This document shows positions 1-7,794 of a DNA stretch of 21,916 bases, piece by piece. The position numbers were made by a program, and so were the translations under genes. The DNA comes from CAZVWV01 sp964631745 (GTDB lineage: Bacteria; Bdellovibrionota_C; UBA2361; JBGSMV01), in contig CAZVWV010000057.1 of NCBI GenBank assembly GCA_964631745.1, positions 1-21,916 on the forward strand. Direction: 5' to 3'. The notes below the pieces were generated by a model, which was not told the DNA's origin, searched no databases, and worked only from the letters and a program-made list of their open reading frames with translations. The first letter of the stretch is position 1; every line of letters begins with the position of its first letter.

Positions 1-209
1 CCGATGGTTATAGTGGCACTACACTTGAGGGCGGAGCCACCACCTGTTCGCACCTGGTGCTGCCTGTCGGCCTAAGATTTAGTGCAACTTCTTGGCACCG
101 GCAGGCGAATTGCCTGCGCTCCGATATATTCTTGCCCCGAGCGGGACTGGCACGTTACGCTGGGTTCTTGAGCAGATACCTTTTATCCTAGCCAAAGCCA
201 ATAAGAGTC
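1..209. other. Left flank, no recognised gene
   Basis: No gene is recognised here. A plus-strand frame is open from base 3 to a TAG at 189-191 (62 codons, no start inside the window), but its translation matches nothing I know and is rich in Arg, Cys and Trp, so it may be chance. A perfect short inverted repeat lies at 101-106 and 112-117 (GCAGGC / GCCTGC, 5-base loop); no T-run follows on either strand, so it is not a convincing terminator. The minus-strand gene to the right ends at 210. Confidence 0.4.
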
Positions 210-1286
210 TTAAGCTTCCAACTCTCTGATCTCCTGTTCGAGCTCTTCGTCCAGGTGTTCATCGGCTTCAATAATTTGAGTCTCTTGCATGGCTTGGGCT
301 TTGAGTCGACCTCCGAAGATAAGCGGCGTTTTTTCAGGTCCGATATCTTCCTTCGTTTTTTCAAGCCAACGGTGTTTGCTCCCAGCGGCGCGAATCATCT
401 CGGTTTTTTGAAGAAGCTTTTCTAAATCACCTTTGAGAGGGTAGTACTTACCTAAATGAGTCATGTTGGGAGGCGCGCCGGTAGTTTTTAATGAGTCGAT
501 CCAGAGTGTGGTAAGTTTAACTCTGAGCGCGTTTGGTTCATATTGATCATAGGGCTTTAAGTCAGGATCCAATCCTAAGACGAGCGCATCGACCAGGGTT
601 ACCCCCAAGCCCACGGCTTGAAGTAGTAGCGCGCCAAGCTGCGCGTGATTGCAACCCCAAGTTTTTGCCTCCAGCGGCATATCAAAAGAGAGCTTTTCTT
701 TATTACGATGACGCTTGTACTCAATATAGCCACGCTTGTCGATCCCCAAGAACATTGCAGAGGCTAGCGGCCGAATAGCGCCAACCAATACGCCCAAGGG
801 ATATCCGATGGCAGGAATGGCCTTTCCGACATGTGCTCCAAACTCAGAATCAACCATCACCTGCTGAGCAATCAGAGACCATTCTGTTTCGTCGCAATTT
901 TTCTGCACTCGTCTAAATAAGTAGAGCAAGGAGATGGCGATTGCTAAGCCGTCAGTTCCATATAAGTCTGCGTAAGTGCTAGCATCGATCCGATCGCAAC
1001 TCTTAACTTCTTCTTCAAAAAAGGTCTCGGCACCAAAATACATCGGAGCAGAGAAGAAACCGCTCTTGAGCAATCGCGAGAGTGAAAACTTACTGCCTTG
1101 CGATAGTATTCCGCCGTGCTCTTCACAGTCTTTTCGTAAGAAATGAATACAGCTGGTAAAGGAACTAGGAACTTTGCCTAATAAAGAAGCAATCTTTCTT
1201 GCTTCCTCCCAGCTTTCCGGAGAATACGTCTGCGCAGCATCATCGGTATGTCGGGTCGCGGGCTTTGAATGCGCTTTTGGAGCCAT
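210..1286 (-). CDS. HDOD-like domain protein, function unknown
   Basis: A 358-residue soluble protein without signal peptide or membrane segments. Residues about 135-240 resemble an HDOD domain (a non-catalytic HD relative used in bacterial signalling). The run around 151-181 (AHVGKAIPAIGYPLGVL) fits the 'aGLLHdiG' helix, and EAKTWGCNHAQLGALLLQ (206-223) fits the 'E...fG.dHaevGa.LL' helix. The HD pair of true phosphohydrolases is absent, as usual for HDOD. The C-terminal 100 residues are charged and end in a Glu-rich segment (EADEHLDEELEQEIRELEA), perhaps a short helix. The ATG start at 1286 is preceded by only a weak AAGAG-like site. It is divergent from the acyl-CoA synthetase. The HDOD assignment is inferred from pattern only; a wholly uncharacterised family remains possible. 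Confidence 0.6.
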   Translation of the reverse strand: MAPKAHSKPATRHTDDAAQTYSPESWEEARKIASLLGKVPSSFTSCIHFLRKDCEEHGGILSQGSKFSLSRLLKSGFFSAPMYFGAETFFEEEVKSCDRIDASTYADLYGTDGLAIAISLLYLFRRVQKNCDETEWSLIAQQVMVDSEFGAHVGKAIPAIGYPLGVLVGAIRPLASAMFLGIDKRGYIEYKRHRNKEKLSFDMPLEAKTWGCNHAQLGALLLQAVGLGVTLVDALVLGLDPDLKPYDQYEPNALRVKLTTLWIDSLKTTGAPPNMTHLGKYYPLKGDLEKLLQKTEMIRAAGSKHRWLEKTKEDIGPEKTPLIFGGRLKAQAMQETQIIEADEHLDEELEQEIRELEA

Positions 1287-1431
1287 TACTTTAAATCTCT
1301 TGCTGTCCTTAATCGCCAGAAATATCTACTACACTAAGTTGTTCGGCTATTAGACAGAATTGCTTGATGGGTGGCTACTATAAATTGTGGTTGGCAGATC
1401 GAGAAAAGTGGCGTATTTTGTTGAAATCACT

Positions 1432-1438
1432 GAGGAAG
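1432..1438 (+). promoter_or_regulatory. Ribosome binding site fixing the acyl-CoA synthetase start
   Basis: GAGGAAG lies 8 bases before the ATG at 1447. The frame is open further upstream to a GTG at 1387, but that codon has no comparable site and would add 20 residues lacking family similarity, so 1447 is preferred. Confidence 0.7.
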
Positions 1439-1446
1439 TTAAGATT

Positions 1447-3318
1447 ATGACAGATTCAAGCGTTCCAGATTTAGAGCCATATTACGGAATCTCGCAGGCT
1501 TTCCTCGCTAATTTGAAAAGGCGGCCCCAGTCAGTCTTTTTCGAGCAGGCCATTGAGGCGGGCGGAGTTCGTCGTTGGGAGTCTTTCGAGCGCTCCAATG
1601 TGGCTGTTAAAGTCTTGAGCTTGGCAGGCTACCTAAAATCCCAGGGGGTCACGGCCGGGGATCGAGTGGCTATTATTTCAAGCTCTCGACCTGAATGGGT
1701 CGAAGCAGACTTGGCGATTATGTGCCTGGGCGGAGTGGTAGTGTCAATCTATCCGTCTCTATCTGCCCAAGAAGTTGGTTATATTCTGTACGATTCCGAA
1801 TCTAAAATTGTTTTTTTGGAAAACCGGGAGCAGTATCATAAACTAGTCGAGCTTGGAAACTCGGAGTGCAAGATTCCAGCCACCGAAGATCGGGCCGAGT
1901 GCCAGATTAAACTGAAGATTCCGAAACTTATTTGCTTTGATGCGATCTTAGATGTGCCAGAGCTGACTACTTTTGAGCAGGCCCTGCAAAGCGGGGATGC
2001 TTTGCATGAGAGCCAAGTGCATACTCAAGCACCACATGACTTGGCCTCTTTGGTGTATACCTCCGGAACAACTGGCCCTCCCAAGGGAGTCATGCAAACA
2101 CATGCAAATCATCTCGCCAACGTTAGGCAGGCAGTGAGCTCGGGGCTGGTGCATGAGGGCATGAGCTTGATGGTATTTTTACCGCTAGCCCATTCGTTTG
2201 CGAAGTTGATGGCATACATCGGATGCGTAAGGGATGTTACCCTGAAGTTCCCCGCCATTGTGGACCGCGAAAGTTCTAAGATGAATGCTGAATCGGTAAC
2301 ACGCGATATCCGCGAAGGTAGTGCCGAAATCGTGCCGATAGTTCCTAGAATTCTTGAAAAGATGCAGGAGGGGATCGAACATACCGCGTTGCGCAAGGAT
2401 TTGAAGGGACGTTTAGTTAAGTTAACGCTCAGTTCGGCGCAAGGGGTCTATAGCGGTAGGGCGGGAGCGTTGGCGCGTGTGGGGTATGCTCTTACAGGAT
2501 TCGTGCGGCGGTCAATACGAAGAACGCTCTTTGGTCCTAATTTCCGATATGCTGTCTCTGGCGGAGCAAAGCTAAACCCGGAGACTTGCAAATTTTTTGA
2601 TGCTCTGCAAATCGAGATCTTAGAGGGGTATGGGTTGACTGAAACTTGTGTGGCGACCAATGCTAATCGCCTGGGTCGCAAAAAGGTCGGCACGGTCGGT
2701 CCGTTGCTCTCCGACGATATTCTGCTAAAGATCGCAGAGGATTCGGAGATCCTGTTTAAAGGACCAAATATTACGCGTGCATATTATAAGAGGGAGCTGG
2801 CCACTAAGGCAGCCTGGGACGCGGAGGGATGGTTCCATACTGGAGATATGGGAGAACTTGATCAGGATGGGTTCTTAAAAATTATAGGCCGCAAGAAGGA
2901 ACTCCTCGTTACCTCGTACGGCAAAAAAATTGCGCCTGAAGAAGTGGAGAATAAAATTAAGCGGTCAAACTTTATCAGCCAGGCGGTGTTGTTAGGGGAT
3001 AATCAAGCATATTGCACAGCGTTAATTACCCTTAATCAGGCGGCCCTACATGAGTGGGCTCGAAACCAGGTCGTTGATTTATATCCCCAGGTTGAAAATA
3101 CGCCGCAGGTGGTTGATCTCTTGAATCAGGAGATTGGAAAAATCAATGAAGAGTTGGCGAGCTTTGAACAGGTCAAGAAATTTAAAGTATTACCCGTTGA
3201 ATTTTCGATAGATAATGGTTTATTGACGCCCACCTTTAAGGTGAAGCGGCGCGAGGTCTCGAAGAGGTTCGCGGCCGAGATTGCGGGGCTGTATGCTAAG
3301 GGCCCTAAGTCGGGGTAG
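1447..3318 (+). CDS. Long-chain fatty acid-CoA ligase, FAA1 type (AMP-forming)
   Basis: A 623-residue ANL-superfamily enzyme that activates fatty acids to acyl-AMP and then acyl-CoA, feeding beta-oxidation or lipid synthesis. Visible motifs, numbered from the ATG at 1447, are the ATP-binding loop YTSGTTGPPKGV (204-215), GYGLTET (394-400), and GWFHTGD (461-467) with the ribose-binding Asp. After these come IGRKKELLVTSYGKKIAPEEVE-type hinge and C-domain residues, including the conserved Lys region. The early segment around 'SRPEWVEADLAIMCLGGVVVSIYP' is typical of the FAA1/COG1022 branch rather than classical FadD. Length about 600-620 is normal for that branch. It has no signal peptide, so it is cytosolic or membrane-peripheral. 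The gene stands alone; its 3' end overlaps the convergent gene at 3305-4066 by 14 bp. The acyl chain length cannot be read from sequence. Confidence 0.93.
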   Translation: MTDSSVPDLEPYYGISQAFLANLKRRPQSVFFEQAIEAGGVRRWESFERSNVAVKVLSLAGYLKSQGVTAGDRVAIISSSRPEWVEADLAIMCLGGVVVSIYPSLSAQEVGYILYDSESKIVFLENREQYHKLVELGNSECKIPATEDRAECQIKLKIPKLICFDAILDVPELTTFEQALQSGDALHESQVHTQAPHDLASLVYTSGTTGPPKGVMQTHANHLANVRQAVSSGLVHEGMSLMVFLPLAHSFAKLMAYIGCVRDVTLKFPAIVDRESSKMNAESVTRDIREGSAEIVPIVPRILEKMQEGIEHTALRKDLKGRLVKLTLSSAQGVYSGRAGALARVGYALTGFVRRSIRRTLFGPNFRYAVSGGAKLNPETCKFFDALQIEILEGYGLTETCVATNANRLGRKKVGTVGPLLSDDILLKIAEDSEILFKGPNITRAYYKRELATKAAWDAEGWFHTGDMGELDQDGFLKIIGRKKELLVTSYGKKIAPEEVENKIKRSNFISQAVLLGDNQAYCTALITLNQAALHEWARNQVVDLYPQVENTPQVVDLLNQEIGKINEELASFEQVKKFKVLPVEFSIDNGLLTPTFKVKRREVSKRFAAEIAGLYAKGPKSG

Positions 3319-4066
3319 CAAGGTGTGTCATGGCGATGGGATCGAATATCAGAATTTTACCGGCAGAAGTCGTGTATATTAAGCGTTCATCCTCGCCGGG
3401 CAGTGCTGAGTAGCGGTGATCAATTTGAGAGAGTCCTCCTATCAAACCTTTTAGCTGAAGCTTTTGCAAAAAGTAAGCTCCCAAAAGGACTTGATGACGT
3501 GCCGCTCCTATTCTTTGTTTAATATAAAAATCCAGGGCGGTTTTGCGATCGGGGCCTATTTTCTTTTGGTGTGCGAGTTTACGCACATTCTTTTCGTTCA
3601 GCGGTAAGGCTTCTCTGGTTAGGGCGGTGATGTGGCTGAAAAATACATCTTCTATGTGGCTGCGCTTGCCGTGATCGCGGGCGTAGCGCATGACGAGTTC
3701 GTTGTATAAGTTGTTAAGGGCGCCGTATTTTTCATCGACCACCACTCCTTCATGAGGAATAATCCCGAGATAGATTCCTCCATTGACGGGATTAGATTCT
3801 CCAATAATCTGTCGGCCGTACAGATACCCGTAAGGTGCTTTAGCGTTTCTTACGGAATCATAATGCGGCGAGCTTGATATACGTTGGCAGGCTTCATGAA
3901 AGCGGTGGTGCGAGTTGTCGCGCGCCAGGCTATCTTCAGAGAGCAGCTTTTGTGATCGGGGTAACATGCCCTTGACGATGGCCGAGGTCTTGCGCAAGGC
4001 GGTATGCACATTAGCCACATCTAATGTTTTTCCAGCCAAATTTAAGGTAAATCTTGGTAAACGCAC
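3305..4066 (-). CDS. Transglutaminase-like fold protein lacking the catalytic Cys and His (possible pseudoenzyme)
   Basis: A 253-residue protein I do not recognise with certainty. The C-terminal half has the layout of a bacterial transglutaminase-like (papain-fold) domain: YIKQRIGAARHQVLLGAYFL (181-200) corresponds to the usual 'GvCRHqAlLaayLL', and TTSAGKILIFDP (232-243) to the final 'G..yiLDP' strand. The nucleophile Cys is Ala189, and the 'GGHAW' His segment reads GEDER (224-228), so catalysis looks lost. There is no signal peptide. The frame begins with GTG at 4066 without a clear ribosome site. A TATAAT on the same strand (4069-4074) abuts it, so translation may instead start at Met34 (3967), preceded by AAGGG. 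It is convergent with the acyl-CoA synthetase, with a 14-bp overlap of the ends. Confidence 0.55.
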   Translation of the reverse strand: MRLPRFTLNLAGKTLDVANVHTALRKTSAIVKGMLPRSQKLLSEDSLARDNSHHRFHEACQRISSSPHYDSVRNAKAPYGYLYGRQIIGESNPVNGGIYLGIIPHEGVVVDEKYGALNNLYNELVMRYARDHGKRSHIEDVFFSHITALTREALPLNEKNVRKLAHQKKIGPDRKTALDFYIKQRIGAARHQVLLGAYFLQKLQLKGLIGGLSQIDHRYSALPGEDERLIYTTSAGKILIFDPIAMTHLATPT

Positions 4067-4177
4067 TTATTATACTTGCCCCATACCAATAATCCCGAAC
4101 TAGTGATATTTGCTTCAAGAGTTGGTATAACCTGGCAGCAGTTTTTCCGTTTATAAGGATTAAGCGAGTGATTTCAG

Positions 4178-4930
4178 ATGATTAGACATGTACTTTTTAT
4201 AACTCTTTTTCTTCTGATGCTGGGGGGGCGGGCTGCTTTTGGCCAGGATTTAGCTATTACGGATACAAACGGAGATGGCGTAGTTTCATCCATAGCCTTC
4301 GGCGATAGCATCACCTACGGGGTGGGGGATGCGTCTGGACTTTCGGGGTACCCGACCCGTGTCTCCACTTTGTTGGGTATTCCAGTAACCAATGTGGGAG
4401 ACCCAGGAGAGATTCTTACCGTAGACGGCGTGAATAGGTTCCCTTCGGTATTGGCGACTTCAAGTGCGGATGCGGTATTGATCTTGGAAGGGGTAAATGA
4501 CGCTGTGCACCGTATCGACAGCGCTGAGGTTCGTCGAACCTATCAACGCTTGGTAAATGTGGCTCAGGTTTTGGGGAAATCTCCGATTCTCATGACGCTG
4601 CCGAAACCTTGTTGTGATCATGGTGCATTGTCTCCCTTTACTGAGTCTTACTCTGCTGAGGTCAAAGATATTGCTGCCTTGAACGGACTTTCGTATGTGG
4701 ATCTGGAACGGGCCTGGAATAGTACCTGTCAAAATAAGAATGAATGTGAGCTGTATAATCTGCCCGAGGGGTTGCATCCTAACGCAACTGGTTATGATGT
4801 TTTGGGACAAACCATCGCCGCCTCAATGTTAGGTATAAATATTTTTGGAATCGACGGCGCTAAGGATTTAGAGGACGCGCTGGGGTTGGCCGAGGGTAGC
4901 GTGATTGTAAAACCGGATGAGGTGGAGTGA
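4178..4930 (+). CDS. Secreted SGNH/GDSL-family hydrolase
   Basis: A 250-residue esterase/lipase-type hydrolase. Residues 1-22 form a signal peptide (MIRHVLFITLFLLMLGGRAAFG), placing it in the periplasm or outside. SGNH blocks are visible: FGDSITYG with nucleophile Ser44, a Gly block around GDPGE (74-78), EGVND with Asn107, and PEGLHPN with His200. The usual DxxH acid is Glu197. Just after the signal peptide, DTNGDGVV (29-36) resembles a calcium-binding DxNxDG loop. The substrate is unknown; TesA/Tap-type esterases and acetylated-sugar esterases are both possible. The 3' end overlaps the next gene's ATG (TGATG), so the two are probably co-translated. The start site has only weak Shine-Dalgarno matches upstream. 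Confidence 0.85.
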   Translation: MIRHVLFITLFLLMLGGRAAFGQDLAITDTNGDGVVSSIAFGDSITYGVGDASGLSGYPTRVSTLLGIPVTNVGDPGEILTVDGVNRFPSVLATSSADAVLILEGVNDAVHRIDSAEVRRTYQRLVNVAQVLGKSPILMTLPKPCCDHGALSPFTESYSAEVKDIAALNGLSYVDLERAWNSTCQNKNECELYNLPEGLHPNATGYDVLGQTIAASMLGINIFGIDGAKDLEDALGLAEGSVIVKPDEVE

Positions 4931-5619
4931 TGTTAGTGCGAATTTCAAAGATTGGTCTTTTATCGCTGATGGCAGGATTGCTGGTAGCTTGTGGCGGCGG
5001 GGGTGGCGGTGGAGGTGGCGGCGCTGGCAGCAACGCTAAGTCCGGTGTGCGTTTGATTCATGCATCGCTTGATGTTAGTCCCGTAACTTTGAAGAGCGCT
5101 GCCGATACCGAATTCGATTCCGGGACTTCACGGTTTGCCCAACCTGCTTATTACAGGAAACTGGCAGAGGGCGCGGACGTGCTCTCAGTCGTGCGCGCCT
5201 ATGCGCCGACGCTAGATGCCTTGGGAAGCGTTACGCTAACCGGTGACGGGCAGAAGAAGGAAACAGTATTGTTTTATGGTGATCTGGTCGCGCTGGGCTT
5301 GCGTACCGCTGTGATCGAAGACCAGATCCCGGATTTTTCAAAGGAGCGGGCGGTAATACGGGTGCTACACGCCTTAGGTGGAGCGTTATCTATAAAGGCG
5401 GAAATACAGGGTGCAGGATCTCTTACGGCTTCGTACGGCGATGGCTCGGAATACATTGAGGCTAGCGCGGGGCCGATAGGAATCAGCGTATCGCGCGTGG
5501 CCGACAGCCGCATAATATTTTCCGGCAGCAGGATGCTTGAGGCCGGTAAAGCACATACCTTGCTGTTGGCCGGCGAAGTTGACTATTTGGTAGTTGCTCC
5601 GATTTATATAGATAATTAA
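4930..5619 (+). CDS. DUF4397-type lipoprotein
   Basis: A 229-residue lipoprotein. The signal peptide ends in the lipobox LLVAC with Cys21 as the lipidation site, followed by ten glycines as a flexible tether. The mature part opens with SGVRLIHASLDVSPVTL, typical of the DUF4397 beta-sandwich repeat ('vRvvHaspdap.vdv'), and a second similar strand, AVIRVLHALGGALSI, lies further on, suggesting two related lobes. It is probably anchored in a Gram-negative membrane facing the periplasm or cell surface. I chose the ATG at 4930, which overlaps the SGNH hydrolase stop (TGATG) with GAGGTGG just upstream; a GTG at 4927 is an alternative. Coupling to the hydrolase suggests a shared envelope role, but no function is known. 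Confidence 0.8.
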   Translation: MLVRISKIGLLSLMAGLLVACGGGGGGGGGGAGSNAKSGVRLIHASLDVSPVTLKSAADTEFDSGTSRFAQPAYYRKLAEGADVLSVVRAYAPTLDALGSVTLTGDGQKKETVLFYGDLVALGLRTAVIEDQIPDFSKERAVIRVLHALGGALSIKAEIQGAGSLTASYGDGSEYIEASAGPIGISVSRVADSRIIFSGSRMLEAGKAHTLLLAGEVDYLVVAPIYIDN

Positions 5620-5679
5620 GGCTATTTTTCGTTTACGGGGACGGGGTCTCTCATAATAGGAGTGTTAAAAGAGAGTATT

Positions 5680-6456
5680 ATGCGTAGAGCCCTAATCATA
5701 GCCAAATACAAAGAGGATATAGCTTGGCCAAGTCAGGTGAGTGACTATGAAGTTGTTGTGTATTCAAAGCAGGTGGACGAGCCCGATACTACGTTGTTGA
5801 CACTTCCTAATATCGGGCGTGAATCGCATACGTATCTTCATTATATAGTTTCTAACTATGGCGATCTCCCAGATTTGTGTGTTTTCGCCCAGGCCAATCC
5901 CTTCGATCACTGCCCTGATTTTCTGACGACAATCGCTAATTTGAGATCGCCGCTCGGATATCTAGCGCTAAGTCAGTTGGAGGCGCTTTATGATTCGTAT
6001 GGATATCCACAGTTGGGCGCATCGCCGCTTTCAATCGATAAGCTGTATTTCGGTGAGTTTTTTGAGAAGATTTTAGGACAGAAGGCACCAATGTTGTTTT
6101 ACGCCCGCATGAACGGGCTTTTCGCTGTGGATCGGGAAACTATTTTGAAGCGGCCCCTAGCTTTCTATCAAAGGTGCCTGGACTCGCTTCAGGATATTAC
6201 GATTCAGAGTGAAGAGCGGTGGACAGATCTGAATTCGGTAGAGACGCATTTTTTTGAGCGCTTATGGTATTTTATTTTTACGCCGGATTGGGATAGGCCG
6301 GACGAGACGAGCAACGTTCACGGAATGCCTATGGAAAGGGTGAAATTAGTCTTACCACTGTTGGAAAAGTGGCCGGCCGAGGTGCAAAAAAATGGGCCCC
6401 TACAAGCAAGCCGCATACTGTTAGCGGCCAGCGAGATCCTCAACAAGACAGTATAA
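5680..6456 (+). CDS. DUF3431 family protein
   Basis: A 258-residue protein matching the DUF3431 pattern as I know it: an N-terminal strand RALIIAKYKEDIAW, then VVVYSKQ, LPNIGRESHTYLHYIVSNYG and LPDLCVFAQANPFDHCPDF. There is no signal peptide. Members occur in bacteria and fungi, sometimes near polysaccharide or glycosyltransferase genes, but the biochemical role is not established to my knowledge. The ATG at 5680 is preceded by GAGAG (5671-5675) and lies right at the conserved strand, so I prefer it to the GTG at 5662. The stop codon TAA (6454-6456) shares its last two bases with the left repeat of the adjacent transposon. An insertion may therefore have replaced the original C-terminus. Confidence 0.8.
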   Translation: MRRALIIAKYKEDIAWPSQVSDYEVVVYSKQVDEPDTTLLTLPNIGRESHTYLHYIVSNYGDLPDLCVFAQANPFDHCPDFLTTIANLRSPLGYLALSQLEALYDSYGYPQLGASPLSIDKLYFGEFFEKILGQKAPMLFYARMNGLFAVDRETILKRPLAFYQRCLDSLQDITIQSEERWTDLNSVETHFFERLWYFIFTPDWDRPDETSNVHGMPMERVKLVLPLLEKWPAEVQKNGPLQASRILLAASEILNKTV

Positions 6457-6475
6457 CTGGTACATACCACCAGTT
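6455..6475. repeat. Left-end repeat/hairpin of the transposase element
   Basis: The first 18 bases (AACTGGTACATACCACCA, 6455-6472) are the exact reverse complement of 7752-7769. In addition, AACTGGT (6455-6461) pairs with ACCAGTT (6469-6475) across a 7-base loop, giving a 7-bp hairpin. HUH transposases typically recognise subterminal hairpins of this kind. The core GGTA-CA-TACC is itself a short palindrome. Confidence 0.85.
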
Positions 6476-6694
6476 CGGTACTCGATATAGAGCGGCGTTT
6501 TAGTACGGCTTTGAGGAGGGGCTCTGTCGCTTATGGGACGCCACCGCTTGATTTATTTTAGAACTGGTCATTTCCCAGCTCTAATTCAGAGGTGGCATTG
6601 TCTTAAGATTAGAAGTTTGCCTGACTTTGCCTACACGATGCCATCGCCTATTCTGTTTTAGAGCACGGAGTGATAATTCTTTGGGGTCGTTGCT

Positions 6695-7684
6695 TTAAGG
6701 CAGTAAGTTAACAAGAGGCGGCAGCGGCGGCTTAAATGCGCCGGGAGGCCATTCTATATGAAATTCACCGTTTCGCCAACGACTAAGGCATTCGTTGCAT
6801 TGTTCATCATAGGCATCGGAGTCTTCGATTATGCTGATGCGGAGCTCGGCTATTGAACACAGTACGAATATATTTCTCTCCTTGGGTTTTGGTTTGTGGG
6901 GCTTTAGAATCGGCTGCGATTCCAAATATGCAATACCCATTACGTTCGTCCCCTCCTCAGCACGGATCTGTTTAAAGGCTTCCTCCGTTTCCTGGATGCG
7001 GCGCAGTATCCGCTCGTTGGTTTCCTTAACTTCATCTGCCTCGGTTATACCAAAGCAGCGCATCCAAGCATTTATGTGGCGTTTCAGAGGATGAAGCTTC
7101 TTGTTATCCTCTCTTAGTTTCTTCGATAACATCTGATCCTCCTGCTTAGAGAGGCGTGGGTTTGGCAATTGCGGGATTGAAGCTAGCCTAATCCAAGGAA
7201 AATCCTCTTCTGTGACGGCATCTGGTTTATCGAGTGAACGTTTGAACTCATTCCAACTTGATAGACCAGGAAACTCTTCGATGGTTTCTACCAGGCAGTC
7301 CTTAGCTGGATTTGTGTAGATGTAGACCATCCTTTCGACAGCCTCGTTCAGATCTGCTATTTCTGCAACCATGGCAGACCCCTCCCATAGATCTAAGTAT
7401 TCCAGGCCTAGGAAGCGCTTGAGAGCGTCGGTGATTCTCTTCTGGATTTCACCGTAAAATTGGGTGCATTTTTGGCTATCTAAGGCAACGACGATGATAT
7501 GGGCATGTGAGCCATTCCAAATATCATGGCATAACAAGACCTTGTCGTCTCTTTGAGTCCGCGCGATGGCGGAGCTAAGCAATAACTTAATGGTGTCATA
7601 CGCGACCAAAGGCAGGCCCGCGCGAGCTCGAATACCAATCTCATAGCACTTTTTCGAAATAATTCTACGTCTTCTTCTCGGCAT
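6695..7684 (-). CDS. REP-associated-like tyrosine (Y1, HUH) transposase
   Basis: A 329-residue protein starting with a basic MPRRRRRIISKK segment, as in many IS200-like/RAYT proteins. The HUH motif is HAHIIV (His60, His62), which would hold the divalent metal for single-strand nicking. MVYIYTNPAKDCLVE (119-133) matches the 'YIhlNPvrAgLV' helix, with Tyr121 or Tyr123 as candidate nucleophile. LSSWNEFK (141-148) matches the 'SSw..y' motif after it. The C-terminal ~180 residues are an extension longer than most RAYTs, with a predicted helical, charged stretch (about 185-250) and a Pro-rich tail. The start at 7684 has AGGGAG about 11 bases upstream. The inverted repeats on both sides are its likely substrates. 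Confidence 0.8.
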   Translation of the reverse strand: MPRRRRRIISKKCYEIGIRARAGLPLVAYDTIKLLLSSAIARTQRDDKVLLCHDIWNGSHAHIIVVALDSQKCTQFYGEIQKRITDALKRFLGLEYLDLWEGSAMVAEIADLNEAVERMVYIYTNPAKDCLVETIEEFPGLSSWNEFKRSLDKPDAVTEEDFPWIRLASIPQLPNPRLSKQEDQMLSKKLREDNKKLHPLKRHINAWMRCFGITEADEVKETNERILRRIQETEEAFKQIRAEEGTNVMGIAYLESQPILKPHKPKPKERNIFVLCSIAELRISIIEDSDAYDEQCNECLSRWRNGEFHIEWPPGAFKPPLPPLVNLLP

Positions 7685-7751
7685 TTTATAATGATCTCCC
7701 TAGACCCTTATCGTGAATTATTTTTAAAAGTTGCGTGGTTTAAGAAAAAAA

Positions 7752-7769
7752 TGGTGGTATGTACCAGTT
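7752..7769. repeat. Right repeat copy 1 of the transposase element
   Basis: TGGTGGTATGTACCAGTT is the exact reverse complement of bases 6455-6472 (18 of 18). TGGT and ACCA within it can form a 4-bp stem. Confidence 0.85.
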
Positions 7770-7794
7770 AGAGTGGGAGTTGGCGGTTAAAAAA

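Noticed and set aside
3..191. Open plus-strand frame at the left edge as the 3' end of a gene
   Set aside because: No recognisable protein similarity and an odd amino-acid composition; a 62-codon open frame is compatible with chance. It is reported only as part of the flank description.
4990..5030. G-rich tract in the lipoprotein gene as a phase-variation site
   Set aside because: The tract is interrupted by C, T and A at most codons (GGC/GGG/GGT/GGA mix); it simply encodes the poly-Gly tether.
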